In this document: positions 1 to 12,150 of the stretch, one piece after another | Layout: every line of letters starts with the position of its first letter | Position numbering within the stretch: the stretch's first letter is position 1 | Assembly (NCBI GenBank): GCA_003439945.1 | Contig: QVRM01001250.1 | Span: 62,001 to 126,000, forward strand | Length of the DNA: 64,000 nt | Origin: Dermanyssus gallinae | Lineage: Eukaryota > Arthropoda > Arachnida > Mesostigmata > Dermanyssidae | Direction of reading: 5' to 3' | Program-made: the position numbers and the translations under genes | Notes under the pieces: generated by a model | The model's database searches: none | Told to the model about the DNA's origin: nothing | The model's input: only the letters and a program-made list of their open reading frames with translations

Positions 1-1904
1 CCGGCAACACATCGAGCGACCGGGGCACTCTATAGGTGGGTATGGGTGGGCCGAACCAAACCAAGCCTACGTCAGGCAGCGCGCAAGGTGGTGAAAATTG
101 TGTGCTCGGGGGGGGGGGGGGGGGTTAATGCGCTACGAGGAACCGCTACAGGGCCGTGTGGGGTAGGCGCAGAATGACGATCATTAAAAAGAACGCGTGA
201 CAGGCAGTACAACTTCAGCGGCGCAGGCCGCAGCCGCACCATGAGCAGCAACAACATCAGTTACAACAATAACTGGAATAGCAATAGCAATAACATTAAC
301 AATCCAGCAACCGTACGGCCCCAACCAAAGCAACAACAAAGTCGTGGCAGCAGCAACAACAACAACAACAGCAACTAATCACACGTAAATGTAGTAGGTT
401 CCAGCGCGGATACCCCATACAAAATGGGCACAAACGTGAATTTTGTTGCCTCTTTCCGCCCCCCGACAGTTTCGGTAGCACTACCTTAGAGTAATTACCT
501 ACTACCGCCACTTCCAGCACCCCCCACTTTCAGCAGCAAAGCAAGCACAAACACAACCACCTCGTTCACACCTGGGTCACCCCAGATTCTTTGTCGGTTG
601 GGCAAAAACATCTTCGTGAAGTAGGTGCGCAAGCAAAAGGGATGTAGTCGGGATCAACAGCAAATTGGCGAGCCAGCGGCAATGCAAGGCAATCGAACAG
701 CAACATGAAGCACTCATGCACCACGATGTTCTTCTCCTCCTCTCCTTCCAACCCCCGCACGACGCCTGTATCCGCCCCCGGTCCCCCCCCGACGCTTGAA
801 GACTGAAAAGTTGGTGACAGTCAGTGTGATGATCATGACGTCGGCCACGCTAAGAGATCTCGTGTGAGTAATAGAATGTTGAGCCACATTGTGATATTGA
901 TGATGATGATGACATCCAGCAAGCGACTACAAAGAAAAGGAAAAGGGAAGAGGCGGGGAGAGGAGTAGTGTGGAGCAGATGGGAGTAAGTTGTACACGCG
1001 ATAACGAGAAATGGCGTTTGATTTGTTTTGGCCCGTTGTAATTTGGCGGTTAACATCCTCCCCAGTCGCCCCAGCACCACAAATCTTCAGGACAACCAGG
1101 AATTAGAATGATTTGTAAAGACGGCAAGTGAGTTGACTTCATTAAAAGGAATCAGGTGAGCACTTCAGAGCCACTCTAGGCCACTATGTAACTTTTATAC
1201 AGGGAGAGAGAGAGAGAGCGCGCGGGAGAGAGAAAGACACACAGGTAGAGAGAAGAACTTGAAATAAAAACGAAGTGAAATCCGGAGTGATGGTAAGAGA
1301 TGCAGAAAACATAAACCGTGATACCGTGCTTTGATACGTTCGTTCGTCGCTTATCAAAAAAATAATTCCTCATAAGATGCAGTGGAAAGGAGGGCTCATT
1401 ACTGAACGGACGAGGACGGTGACAATGACGACGACGACGACGATAACCGAAGCGAATGATATAATAAAGACGATGATGCTTTCAGAGTTATAGAAAAGGC
1501 GAAATGCTGGGCTAGTCAAGCAACGACAGGCCCCTACCCCAAAGAAAAAATTAAATGACAGCAACAGCAGAAAAGCAGCGAAGATGACGACTACAAAACC
1601 AGCAAGCGTATGTGAGAGCAAAAGAGCATAGCAGCAGTAACTGTAAGTATATTAACAACAAGTCAACACAACAACAATAGGAAACGAAGTCAAGCAAAGC
1701 TAGTAGAAAGAGATCGTTTCCTGGAGCTACATCATCGTTACCGCTAACGCGGAGAGTCGAACAATATTGGCGATGACAACAAGTAACGGTCGTAGAAGAA
1801 CTGTCATCACAATCGTCGCCGGCATTACGGCTACGATCACTAGACTTTGCAGACAGCAGAACAAGCCTAAGATGCTGTTACGCCGCTCATCGTTGCGTAA
1901 AACA

Positions 1905-1908
<4 letters not shown>
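1..1908. other. non-coding stretch with simple repeats
   Basis: I see no supportable gene. The stretch holds a G17 homopolymer (108-124), an imperfect CAA/CAG/AAT tract (about 262-376), a GAT tract near 900 and a GA-rich stretch (1201-1260). Open frames here are short and rich in low-complexity residues. Confidence 0.6.

Positions 1909-1965
<57 letters not shown>
1909..1965. repeat. (TA)n microsatellite
   Basis: This is an uninterrupted TA dinucleotide array of about 57 bp, one of more than 20 in the window. Confidence 0.95.
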
Positions 1966-1972
<7 letters not shown>

Positions 1973-3078
1973 GGACGCTCCGTGTTGCCAGTGAAGCAGC
2001 AAACAATTTGCGTTTGACCAGCGTTTAATGGCGGTTCTCGTTCACTGGGTGACTGGCTCTCGAGGGTCTGCGGGATATGAGCCAACCACTCACGACCACG
2101 ATGATGTTTGCGACGAGGTGATCCGAGGCGTCAAGGCGAGATTTCAGTGCCACAGCTGTGGCACTTACTGCTGTCGTTGTCGTTGCCTCCACCCTCCACT
2201 CCCCCCGCTCCCCGCACACCCCGCACCCCTGGGGGAATGCCTAGATCGTCTCAATCAACAATTGACGCCGACGAGATGACAATGTCGCGTCATCTTAGCG
2301 GGACGGCGGCTGCAGCAGCCGACCAACCGGTGCCAACTGGCCGATTAAAGCCCAACCCGCGCGCCCATCAGCCCAGTCATAGATATTCCGATTTGATCGG
2401 ATCGCAATGGACGGCGATGGTCGGGCGTGTCCTCCTCGACCGCTCCCATCGCTACCACCATCACCACCGCCACCATCACCACGTCTGAGAACACGTTGAC
2501 AGCTGAGCGAATAGGAAGAAGTGTGCGCTGTGGCGACATGCCTCAGGCAATCATGTTCAAGCCGTTCACCTTCCCTCATAGCTTTGTCATCCCCCCCTCC
2601 GCCCGGCTTTCCGGAGACGCTCTCTATTCTCAACAGGGTGATGACGGGCCAGCTTTTTGTCGTCCTTCTTCCCTCTCTCTGCGTTCCTTACCCCACCCCC
2701 CCCCTTCTTCGGTTCTATTACTATTATTAATATTATTAATTAGCCTGATTATTCAAACAATTTGCTTTATTTGCCGTTGTACGAGGAGATCACGGATTTG
2801 AGGTGGCGAGCTGCGGTGTGCCAATGATTTGGCCTGTCACCACCATCACCGTTGTGTTTGCTGATGATCGTGCCGTGATGGATTGTTCAAGGCCGCCACG
2901 ACACGAGACGTCCCAAGCTGCCAGGCTTCTGCTACTACAACTGTCCCGTTGGGTGGGCATTCCGCATCTGGCTACACGCCCGTTTTGCTGCTCCCATTTG
3001 GGTTAGCAGCGATTTGTCTCTGGCTCCCTCGCATGGAAGTGACTCGTTAGCTGCGAAGCTTAACTAACAACTTGAAAA

Positions 3079-3081
<3 letters not shown>
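1966..3081. other. GC-richer non-coding stretch
   Basis: It contains a CAC/CAT-rich tract (2452-2486) and C-rich runs. An ATG-started frame at 2028-2279 has many Cys and Pro residues but no recognisable domain or clear splice sites, so I do not call it a gene. An ATT-rich tract lies at 2718-2742. Confidence 0.4.

Positions 3082-3116
<35 letters not shown>
3082..3116. repeat. (TA)n microsatellite
   Basis: This is a perfect TA dinucleotide array of about 35 bp. Confidence 0.95.
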
Positions 3117-3119
<3 letters not shown>

Positions 3120-4140
3120 ATTAGTTAATGTAGCTAGGAGTAGATCGCGACACTGCTATCGACGTACGTCTGCGTCTTGTGGTTACTGGTCGTTGTTTTT
3201 ATCGCTGCTGTTGTGTCGGCCGCAAGTGGTTATTGTAGTTTGTAGTTCGTTATCGCTATTGCTGCCGTTTCTCTTGTTGTTGGTTGCATTGGGAGTGCGG
3301 TTGTTTCTGGTAATGGCGCTATGCTCCGGCACTACGATGGGTGTTTTGATGACGATGGGTGCTGGGTGTCGGTTCGTAACCACCGTTGTCAATATTATTA
3401 TTATTATTATTGTTATCCTTTTCATCGCCCTAATAAGGCTACGTGCCATAAACATATAAGTCAAATTACGTTCTGTTATATATGTTATCGGCGTTGTGGT
3501 TGTTTGTTTCATGAAATGTTGTTTTCGTTTTGTTAGATTTTGTTGCGCTACCACCGCTTTTGATACGTAGCACTCTTGCCTTTCATTCTTAATGCTCGCA
3601 ATAAGGTGCTACGGCATATACACACATAATAATATTTACATATACATACATATATATACATATACATACATATATTCACATATACATAAATATATATAAA
3701 CATACCGCTCGCAATGGCTCGTTTGTAGAAACATTCACGCATGATATTCGTCGGTGCCATTTATCGATCGACTAATGTCAACGAGGGGTAACGTGCCATT
3801 GCGTTACGTCAAGTCAAGCTGATTCGGCCACCGCTCGGCGTCGGCTCCGTGCGTTGTGTGTTGTGCTCGTCCTATCGAATGCTGCGACACATGCTAAGAG
3901 ACGTAGGAAAGGCTTCATTGTGAGCAGCTTGCCGTTCTTGTTGTTGCAACGATCCTTGCCGCCGGCCTTCTACAGTTCTACAGAGTGTCGATGCTGTTGC
4001 CGCACGACCATGATGCATTAACGACGGTGACAAAAACCAGAGGAGACCCCTTTCTTTATCCCTCTATACATAGCTTCGTATGACAACTGCTCCCAGCTAC
4101 AACAACGCGGTCACACGATGGAACAACAGCGACAACAACT
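3117..4140. other. non-coding, with TATACA-type tract
   Basis: No gene is seen. An ATT run occurs near 3392-3412, and a degenerate TATACATA/TATATA tract spans about 3617-3705. Confidence 0.5.
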
Positions 4141-4575
4141 ACAGAAAAGGCCTCAACAACAACTAGAAAAGCAGCCTTAACAACAACTACAGAAGCGGCC
4201 TCAACAACAACAATAACCACTATTATTAACCACGACGTTATCGGCAGCAACAAAAGGTGCATCAACAACAACAACAACAACAGCAAACACGGCATTAACA
4301 ACAAAAGCGGCATCCGCAGCAGAAGCAGCATTAACAAAAATAACAATAACAACAAAAATAACAATAACAACAACATCAACATCAATATCGACAACTATAG
4401 CATCGATAACAAGAGCAGCAGCAGCAGTAGCAACAACAACCGCAAGGACAACAACAACAGCAACAAAAACAACAATCCCGACGGAGACGACGCCGAGGAA
4501 CAGCGATGAGAAACAAACATAGTTGAGATCAACAACAATCACAAACGACAACAACAACAACACCAACAACAGCAA
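4141..4575. repeat. imperfect CAA/CAG trinucleotide block
   Basis: About 430 bp are dominated by AAC, CAG and AAT triplets with interruptions. All frames read as homopolymeric Asn/Gln/Thr on the plus strand or Leu/Val/Cys on the minus strand, which indicates repeat composition rather than coding. Confidence 0.85.
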
Positions 4576-4800
4576 CAGATAACTCTTCGTTGATTCAATG
4601 CGGTCGTCTTGGCGGTTGACGGAACTTTGCCTGCCGGCCGGACATCAAGCGCTGCTCTGCTCGAACGCCGCCACAGGAGCGCAACGGGAGCCGACGCAGC
4701 GGTCCTTCCGTTTGCGGTTTTGTCGTTTGTTCAACGAATGACCACCACCACCGGCGTCGTCGCCATTATCATCGTCATCTTACTCGATATACATAGATTT
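4576..4800. other. unique sequence between repeats
   Basis: A moderately GC-rich stretch with no supportable gene. Confidence 0.4.
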
Positions 4801-4852
4801 GTATATATATATATATGTATATATATGTATATATATATTTATATATATATAT

Positions 4853-4934
<82 letters not shown>

Positions 4935-4948
4935 TATACATATATATA

Positions 4949-4995
<47 letters not shown>
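4801..4995. repeat. long compound (TA)n array
   Basis: This is the longest TA-rich array in the window, about 195 bp. It is broken by TATG, TTTA, AATA and TACA variants, so it may be several merged arrays. Confidence 0.95.
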
Positions 4996-4997
<2 letters not shown>

Positions 4998-5261
4998 GAA
5001 ACCTTGTGATACCATTTGCATGTGGCAAAGTGTCTGAGCGTTTTGTTTTTATTTGTAAATCGAGTATTTGATGTGTATGCATGTGTGTGAGCGTATGTAT
5101 TGCCGCCGGCAGGCAGAAGGTTTACGACTGCGGCTTTGCCATCACTCGTGTGTGTATCACACATGTTGACATTGTATTATATCATGCGGCTACCGCTGCC
5201 ATTACGGCGGTAAGACCACGATAGTTCGACTGGCGGCTTAGAACAAGCAACTGTCAAAGCA

Positions 5262-5525
5262 AACATCATCAACAACAACAACAACAACAAAAACAACAGC
5301 ATCATCATGAATAGTAATAATAAAAATAACAGCACCACCACCATACAAACTGGTTTCGAAAACGCGTGCTAGATTAGGGGAACAAACGCTAACCCAGCGC
5401 TAACAACGGTATCAGCGAAGGGACAACAATTATAGCAACAAAAAAAAGACAACAACAGTCCCAGGGAATAATGATGCAGCAGCTGCAGCAACAACAACAA
5501 AAACAACAACAACAACAACGAGAGT
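5262..5525. repeat. CAA/CAG and AAT repeat blocks
   Basis: Two CAA-rich tracts (5262-5345 and 5428-5522) are separated by unique sequence. They read as low-complexity peptides in every frame. Confidence 0.8.
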
Positions 5526-6498
5526 AATACTCAATTGCCAACGAGCAAAACATATCATAAATCCTTAACAAGAAAAAGAGCTGTAGCTATCCAGTTCCAC
5601 CGGGCACAGTAGATCTCTAACCGATGAAATGGGTTTATCTCATCTCATCGGACAGAAAAGCCTATCTGCTTATTTCTTGTTTAGAGTCGAAAAGTTGTAG
5701 TAGGTCAACCAGAAGGCTCTTTGTGGGCACCAGTGAGTCGGGTAAACTGTTGGCGGGACTCTGCGGTTAAAATAGCATGCCGCAACTCTGATGTTATGAG
5801 TCGCAGTGGCTTTGCTCTCGGCACGATCTCTAGTGGGCAAGTACCGAGGGTTAAGTCGCTGCGTGACCAAGTAATTCCTAAGAAATATGAGAAGACAAGA
5901 ACGAAATCTATAAAGAGAACGCACACAGCTAGTTCGTAGACCCAACCAATTGTGTATTTCCTTAATATAACTAAGCCAATCTGCAAATCTTATTTTCATA
6001 AATTTATATTTTTTATTATTAATATAAGCTATTCCCATGTTATATTAATTCGATATCTATTTTTTTAATAATAAATGTAAAAGTTAATAATACATTTAGC
6101 ACAAAGCTGGAAGCCCAAGAAATATTAAATATCGCGCCATGATCAAACCCATGAGTGCTACTACCAGATTAACCGGTCATCCCCTCCACTCGGTCGACAA
6201 ATAGTCAATTATATTTTTCCAAGGTTTTGTTTACACCTCATAATTAGCTACTGGTGCCGAACGTATGTTAATAACATTGTATAAGTTAATTATAGCGTAG
6301 TGATTTGAAATGATGTGAAAGTGTCTCGCCCGCAAGCATTTTGCACACTTTGCAGACAGCACATTTTGATATTCAAGCGACAGTCTTCTCTCTCTTGTCA
6401 ACTACAACACACCGTATAGTAGATTGTAACAAAGAACCGGCAAGTCTTAATTCTGCGCAGCAAAAACATTATACTAACGCTAAATAAATTTATTTTTA
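5526..6498. other. mostly AT-rich unique sequence, one unexplained ORF
   Basis: A minus-strand open frame of about 122 codons (5670-6038) starts at an ATG and has an unusually mixed, protein-like composition rich in Arg, Leu, Tyr and Trp. I recognise no domain. The DNA upstream of it, 5990-6080, is very AT-rich. It may be a decayed mobile-element gene or chance. Confidence 0.25.
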
Positions 6499-6692
6499 GT
6501 TTGACATGTTTACCTTAATGCACATGATGTCACCCTTTTGTATCAGGAGCGCTTAAAGCGGCAATTTGCGTGGACATGTTGAGATATCTAGGGTTTCCCG
6601 AACAGTTCTTGTGGAAGCATGATGGGTGACTCTCAGCAGTATGTTTTAGCAATTATTCTCGGTAAGCATCGCCCAAAAGAAATTCGATCACC
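6499..6692 (+). repeat. dispersed repeat family A, copy 1
   Basis: This copy shares about 170-190 bp with segments at 14287-14450, 49709-49892 (reverse) and 63810-63890. The core GACATGTTGAGATATCTAGG is identical in copies 1 to 3. Conserved blocks on either side are an AGCGCTTA-like block before the core and CTGACTCTCAGCA-like sequence after it. Stops and frame changes between copies argue against coding. The family is unidentified and could be a non-autonomous mobile element. Confidence 0.8.
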
Positions 6693-7577
6693 CCTATAAA
6701 TGACAACTATGACTAGTGCACTAGTTGCGCTCCCTTCCTAGACCATACCGCTACTGTATATATACTTTACAGTAATTGCTATTCCAATTGTTAATGCGTT
6801 TTGCCGAAGGGCCGGACCGCATCGCAAACGTAAATAACGAGCGTTCATGAATTTGTGTACACTAACAGTATCGACACATCAACTACTCTACTTCCTTAAC
6901 TTCGAGGCTAACTTTAACGTACAGCTTACGTAGGCAGAAAAAAAAACCTACAAAGCTGCTGGACACAGCAGCGAAGAGTTTTCGGCCTGTTTCTTATGTT
7001 CCTTCTTTTATCATACGGGAGGCGGCTGGTTGCCTTCTATCTGATTCGTCGATTTGGCCCAACCACACGGATCGAACGAGGTTTTTGAGTAAACTCGCTC
7101 GCTCGACGCACTGCAATGCGATTTCGATGAGCGTCAACACTCGCAATTGACGCTAAAGTGCTCCTTGAAAACCTGCTGCTGCTGTTGCTGCTACTAGCGC
7201 TGCTTTTGCCACTACCTTTGCAAATTTTTTTTAGTGCGTTTTATTTACAGTATCTTATGTGTATTACAACATTAGGGTCGTGTAGTTCGTAAGGCTGAAA
7301 GCCCGTCACAATATATGACACAATATAGACGAAAAAGCACAACGAATTCGTCCTCGCTCTCGGAACGTTGTCCTGCTCGTCGCGTCCCTTCCCCCCCTTC
7401 CTTTTTCGGGATACTAGAGCAAAACGCTAGTCGGTAAAGCAACCGGCTAAAGAACACGGTGGCTTCGACAGCCCACAGTCCCAAGCTGCCTAAGGCCGAA
7501 GCATCGAAGCGCCCTTCACGGTCCATAGTCCCGAGCATCTAAGCGCAGTCTACGCAGGGAGCGACATCGGTAGTGAT
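6693..7577. other. no recognised feature
   Basis: Unique-looking sequence with short CTG-type runs near 7170-7210. Nothing supportable was found. Confidence 0.4.
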
Positions 7578-7840
7578 GGTGGATGGTGGCTCGTAGGCCC
7601 TCATGTGGCGCCGCCACGTATTTCGATCAGTTAAACACTTTTTCAGGCTGACCCTCAGCCAAGTTTGTAACGTCACGGCAGGCACTGCTTTTCACATTGC
7701 TTCATCGCCTCAAAAGGACTTCAAAAGGACCCCAAAATATACAAATGTCCAACGGTGGGGTTCGAACCCGCGCACCTATGTGTCTTCTCAGGTCGCAAGG
7801 CGCAGGCAAATGCACTCACCGCGCCACCGGGGGCTCGACT
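7578..7840 (-). repeat. tRNA-derived SINE-like repeat, copy 1
   Basis: On the minus strand the head has a pol III A-box-like sequence (TGGCGCGGTGAG, 7815-7826) and a B box GGGTTCGAACC around 7757-7769, spaced as in a tRNA. The body downstream of the head shares ordered motifs with copies at 56805-57005 and 58945-59155: a GGGGTCC- or GACCG-like block, GCAATG-GA, GACGTTA/GACGTCA and a GGTCAGC/GCTCAGC block followed by an A-rich run. This is what a tRNA-derived SINE family would look like. No clean poly(A) or microsatellite tail or target duplication is visible. Confidence 0.65.
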
Positions 7841-8399
7841 TCGATCAGGTAGCGGACACTCGGCCGGGCAGCCGCCCACTGGCATCTTCCCTTCTGTTCC
7901 CTTCTATTGGGTGGGCCTTCTGAGGTCGGGAACAGATCGGACAGAGGCGGGTCGATAATAGTGATAGCGGTAATAGGACTGATGCAAAATCAATCAATGC
8001 AAAATTGTCTCCGCCTCGCCCTTGTATACAGCACTCGTGTGAAATTAGTTGTAGAAGTAATATAGTAGCAGTAGTAGTAGTAACAGCAGTAGTATTAGTT
8101 GTTGATCATGCAGACATGTAACTAAAAAAATACCTCCCAAATAGCTCACTAGAATATAGTTTGTGTACGTCCCGACCCGTTCTCATGTAGATCGTCGCCA
8201 TCATCATTATCCATGCACATCGTGCATTGTACAACTCATGTCGAGCGTAGCAGGTAGGGCCTACCAACGACGCACAACAAACGTGCAGTCGTGCAAACAA
8301 CCCAAAAGTTCTGTGTACAATTGTTTTGCATTGACCCTTTCATGCTTATAGCCAATCATACCCAGTCGGCGACTTCCCACAGGCTGCGGATGTCAAGTC
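7841..8399. other. no recognised feature
   Basis: Unique sequence with a GTA-rich run at about 8058-8098 and no supportable gene. Confidence 0.4.
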
Positions 8400-8632
8400 A
8401 ACAACAGCAGCAACGACAGCAACGCCGTTGCCGAGTATAACGTCTGACAGCAGCAAAGACCACAACTGCAACAGCAATAACAACAACAGCAATAACAACA
8501 ACAACAATAACAACAAAAACAACAACAACAAAAATAACAACAACAGCAATAACAACAACAATAACAAGAACAACGACAACAAACGCCACAAAAACAGCGC
8601 CAATACCAACAACAATAACAGTAGCAGAGAGC
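8400..8632. repeat. CAA/AAC trinucleotide block
   Basis: About 230 bp of AAC, AAT and CAG triplets. The plus frame reads as nearly pure Asn and the minus frames as Leu, Val or Cys. This is a microsatellite-like block and not a gene. Confidence 0.9.
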
Positions 8633-8811
8633 ACGCAACCTGTCGTACGCCAACTTGGGCAACTTCTATGAGCTTCCAGCATTATGACCATCGTCACGAT
8701 GAACTGTTATACAAAGGCTGTTGTTACCTAACGCACTGCGCTTTTGGTCTTTTGTTACCCCTTCTCGACCACTGCGTTCTACATTCGACACTTTGATACG
8801 GCCTATGCAGG

Positions 8812-8840
8812 GATAGATAGATAGAGATAGATAGGGATAG
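8812..8840. repeat. (GATA)n tract
   Basis: A short GATA/GAGATA tetranucleotide run. Confidence 0.8.
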
Positions 8841-9135
8841 AACACGGTTCCAGTACGCGGGCAGATGGATAAATGGAAATGTTTTGTTTTAAATGCGCAG
8901 TAGTGGGTGGTAGATTAGTGGCCGGGTTGTTAGAGGTTGTTGCTGCTTGTTTCCGAGCTAGCTACAGACATACACATAGAGTATGTATGCATGTTCGGGC
9001 ATACAAGCTCACTCGACGCCCGAGCATTCAACTATCTATTTACAATTGACTACCGCCAACCGGCTGTCGGGTAGTAACAGCACGCAGCGTGCTAACAACA
9101 CCTTGCGTTTTGTGACAAAGGCACGGCAACAAACA

Positions 9136-9256
9136 AGCAACAACAACAACAACAACAGCAACAGCAGGAACAACAACAACAGCGGGAAGAATAGCAGCAA
9201 CAACAGCGGGAACAACAGCGGGCACAATAACAGCAACAACAGCGGGAACAACAATG
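9136..9256. repeat. CAA/CAG block with GGGAACAACAGC units
   Basis: It starts as pure CAA. From about 9180 a degenerate 12-15 bp unit containing AACAACAGCGGGAA recurs several times, so the block is part minisatellite. Confidence 0.85.
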
Positions 9257-9450
9257 AGACGCACACAATATAGGCTGGGGCCTGACGTTATGCGCGCCCC
9301 CCACATCTCCAAAGTTGATCCTGGTGTTCGGTCGTTCACAATGATCGCAAATGTTAGAGACGGGGTAAAATTGAGGTAAAACCTCTACGTCGAGCGTAAT
9401 AGAAACGCACACCTCTCCCGCGTCGCGCAGAGTACAGACACGACCTATAT

Positions 9451-9512
9451 CCTCTCTCTCTCTCTCCCTCTCTCTCTCCCCCCCCTCTCTCTCTCTCTGT
9501 CTCTCTCTCTCT
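9451..9512. repeat. (CT)n-rich tract
   Basis: A polypyrimidine CT array with a C-run interruption. Confidence 0.9.
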
Positions 9513-9916
9513 ATCTTGCGGAAGGTAAACAGAATACTGAATGGAACTGCCAGCATGAATCCCGCCATGATCGTCTATCTGTTTGTCTGTTGGTCTGTCT
9601 GTTTCTCTCTGATGATTTAATCATGATTAAACATGCTGGAAAAACGAGATTGTCATGTTTGGGTGGGAAGGGGAGCCATCCTGTTGCCAGCCGGCGCTTG
9701 CGTCGCTAAAACCGAAAAGCACGCAAATACGATTGTCGGGCCGTTCACGACCTGCAGCCTAACGGCTTGACACAAGTTGCGGCTCGGATTCGTTTTAAGT
9801 GTCTAGAACGTTCGAAGACATCCAATATAGACGAGCACGTCAACTCGCGAAAACGTTGTGCGACCGCAGCATTTCGACCTCGATCTATATAGAACCATAG
9901 ACGAGGCCTGCTTCTA
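9513..9916. other. no recognised feature
   Basis: Short TGTCTGT-type repeats occur at 9575-9605. There is no supportable gene. Confidence 0.4.
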
Positions 9917-9936
9917 TATGTATATATATATAGATA

Positions 9937-9973
<37 letters not shown>
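9917..9973. repeat. (TA)n microsatellite
   Basis: A TA array with one TAGA and one TATG interruption. Confidence 0.95.
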
Positions 9974-9975
<2 letters not shown>

Positions 9976-10204
9976 TACAGAGAATTTCGCCATTTCCAAA
10001 AGCTACGTCCCATACAGCACAGTAACAACACAAGTACAACGGTACCAACACTTCTCGCTTTATTAGCTTACGGCAGTAATAAAATACGTTCGACCGTGGT
10101 GAGACGACTCATACCGGGAAAGGATACCCCTAATGGTAGCCCGCGATCAAACAAAAAGTCGACGGCTTCAAACAGAAAAAAAAGAGAGCCCAAAATCCGC
10201 CAGC

Positions 10205-10302
10205 AACTACAACAATAACAACAACAACAACAGCAATAACAACAACAACAACAACTATAACAACAACAACAACAACAACAATAATAACGACAACAACAAC
10301 TG
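10205..10302. repeat. CAA trinucleotide block
   Basis: About 100 bp of AAC/AAT/CAG triplets. Confidence 0.9.
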
Positions 10303-11188
10303 GTCCATAAGCATGACTGCGCAAGCGCGTTGAGCGGTCGTCGGCAAGCAGCAAAAAAGAAAACGCCGCTATAAATTTGCGGATTACTTGATTACACGGT
10401 GAATGGAGTTGGGCGCAAAACGACACCAGAGTAAAGATCGAACCGGCGCCGAAACTGAAGAAAGGCGGGAATAACGAAACAAGTCGCTGCGTCGAAACAA
10501 CGACGACAGCAACATCAACAAGTGTCATCATGATGGTGAGTACGACGAAAACAAAGTCGACGAAGCCGCTGCCGACTACGCCGCTGCAAAATCGTATCGA
10601 GTTGCCGCCTCTTGTTTGAAAAGTCTACAAGAGAAATTTACACGCGTGCACCCAGACATTTGCGTATGTATAAAAAAAAAATATATATATATATATAAAA
10701 ATAGTTAGCTTTTAATTAGAATACAAATTGAGCTACAATTGTCCCCCGAGAACGTGTGCACTAAGGATATTACTCTCTATCTCGTATAGAGTGGGTTGGC
10801 ATCAGTTCAGCAACGTGCCCCGGACAGACGCCGCGTTCCCGCGTTGGGCGTCGAGGTCAAGACGCCCTCGACGCGTTCATGTGGCTAACTCGTTCTCGTT
10901 GTGCCTATTTAGCCAAGGCAGCAGGCGTCCCAATCGGTACCGCCGGGTTGCTAAAGCCCGGGGCGTTGACCGACCGGCCCGGGTTTCGTGTGCAGCACAC
11001 TTCCCTCGTACATTTAAAGTAAAGCCTTAACAACCCTCGAATGGGCCATGACAAAGTGGCAATATATGAATTCGTTGTCACTCAATCGATATCGTATGCC
11101 TTGCCTCCCGCGCCAACAAAAGTGACCTCGGGAAAGAAAGTCGCAGCGGTCAGCAAAAGAGCCGCAGATTTTTTGTCTCCGGTTGAGA

Positions 11189-11219
<31 letters not shown>

Positions 11220-11650
11220 TCATATATAGATATACGCGTGAATTCAAATTTATTCGCTTAACATAAATGTACATGCTTAGACACACATAAATGCACACTC
11301 GTCCGCTCACCGCCTGCAGACGAAGGCACACATCTACGATCTGCGGCCAAATGTCCAAACAGAATTCGATTAAGAGGCGCTACTGGGAGCAACGACGTGC
11401 TGTGCCGGAGAAGTTGCTGGGAAAGCGCTGTCGGTAGTCGGTGGCGCTGGTAGTGTGCAGCGTACAGTTGCAGTGAGGCGCGGAGGAAAAAAGGCAAGCA
11501 CCAAATAAAAGAGCAAAATCGAAAAAAGTATCGCCGCCGGACGCCACCGCCAACCGACGACGCTCACGAGAACGACCACGGCGAGCGAGCGACCAGTTTG
11601 AATCGCCACGCACGAGGATCAAGAGAGGAACGAGGCGTACTGTGGCGGTC
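10303..11650. other. non-coding, partly GC-rich
   Basis: It contains a short A/TA tract at 10669-10697, a GC-rich segment at 10800-11000, and (TA)n followed by T-run at 11189-11219. Open frames lack domains and Met starts, and I see no supportable gene. Confidence 0.4.
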
Positions 11651-11670
11651 GGGGGGGGGGGGGGGGGGGG
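11651..11670. repeat. poly-G tract (G20)
   Basis: A run of 20 G on the plus strand, with more G-rich sequence nearby. Together with G17 at 108-124 and G16 at 15737-15752 it is a possible G-quadruplex former. Confidence 0.9.
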
Positions 11671-12037
11671 TTGGCAACGACGGCGGATGGAAGTCGGGGG
11701 GTTGAGGCGACAAACAAAGACCAGCTGAGAACGGCGGCAAAGCGCGACTGGAACACAAAGGAAACCCCCGAGCCCGCGCAAAGCAGGATTGAAAACGACT
11801 GAAATATATATATATATATATATAGGGGGAGAAGAAGAAGAAGAAAAACAGCCAGGAAGAAATCGGAATCACAGAGAAACAGGATGATGTCGAGAGAGAG
11901 AGAGAGAGAAATAGAGACACAAAAAGAGCAAGTCAGGAAAACAGACAGAGATATCGGCATGCAGGCAGAAGTTCACAGCCGGAAGGCGAATCGCCGAGAT
12001 GGGCGTGGGTGTCAGAGAATAAAGGAAACAGAGACGG

Positions 12038-12150
12038 ACCACCACCATGACCACCTCGACCATGACCCCCACTACCATTACCACTTCGACCATAACCCCC
12101 ACCACCATGACCACCTCGACAATGACCACCCCCACCACCACTACCACCGT
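12038..12150 (+). repeat. 30-bp minisatellite encoding His/Asp-rich decapeptides
   Basis: About three and a half copies of a 30-bp unit rich in CAC, GAC and CAT lie in phase with an ATG-started open frame (11884-12180). The frame would encode an Arg/Glu-rich start followed by ten-residue units such as HHHDHLDHDP and HYHYHFDHNP. The reading frame stays open because the unit length is a multiple of three. There is no other evidence that it is expressed. Confidence 0.7.

Noticed and set aside
4799..5021. Several overlapping Ile-Tyr repeat proteins on both strands
   Set aside because: They are translations of the (TA)n array, open in all frames by composition.
5670..6038. Possible nuclear copy of mitochondrial DNA
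   Set aside because: The AT-rich left part and hydrophobic frame suggested it, but I could match no mitochondrial gene or rRNA block.
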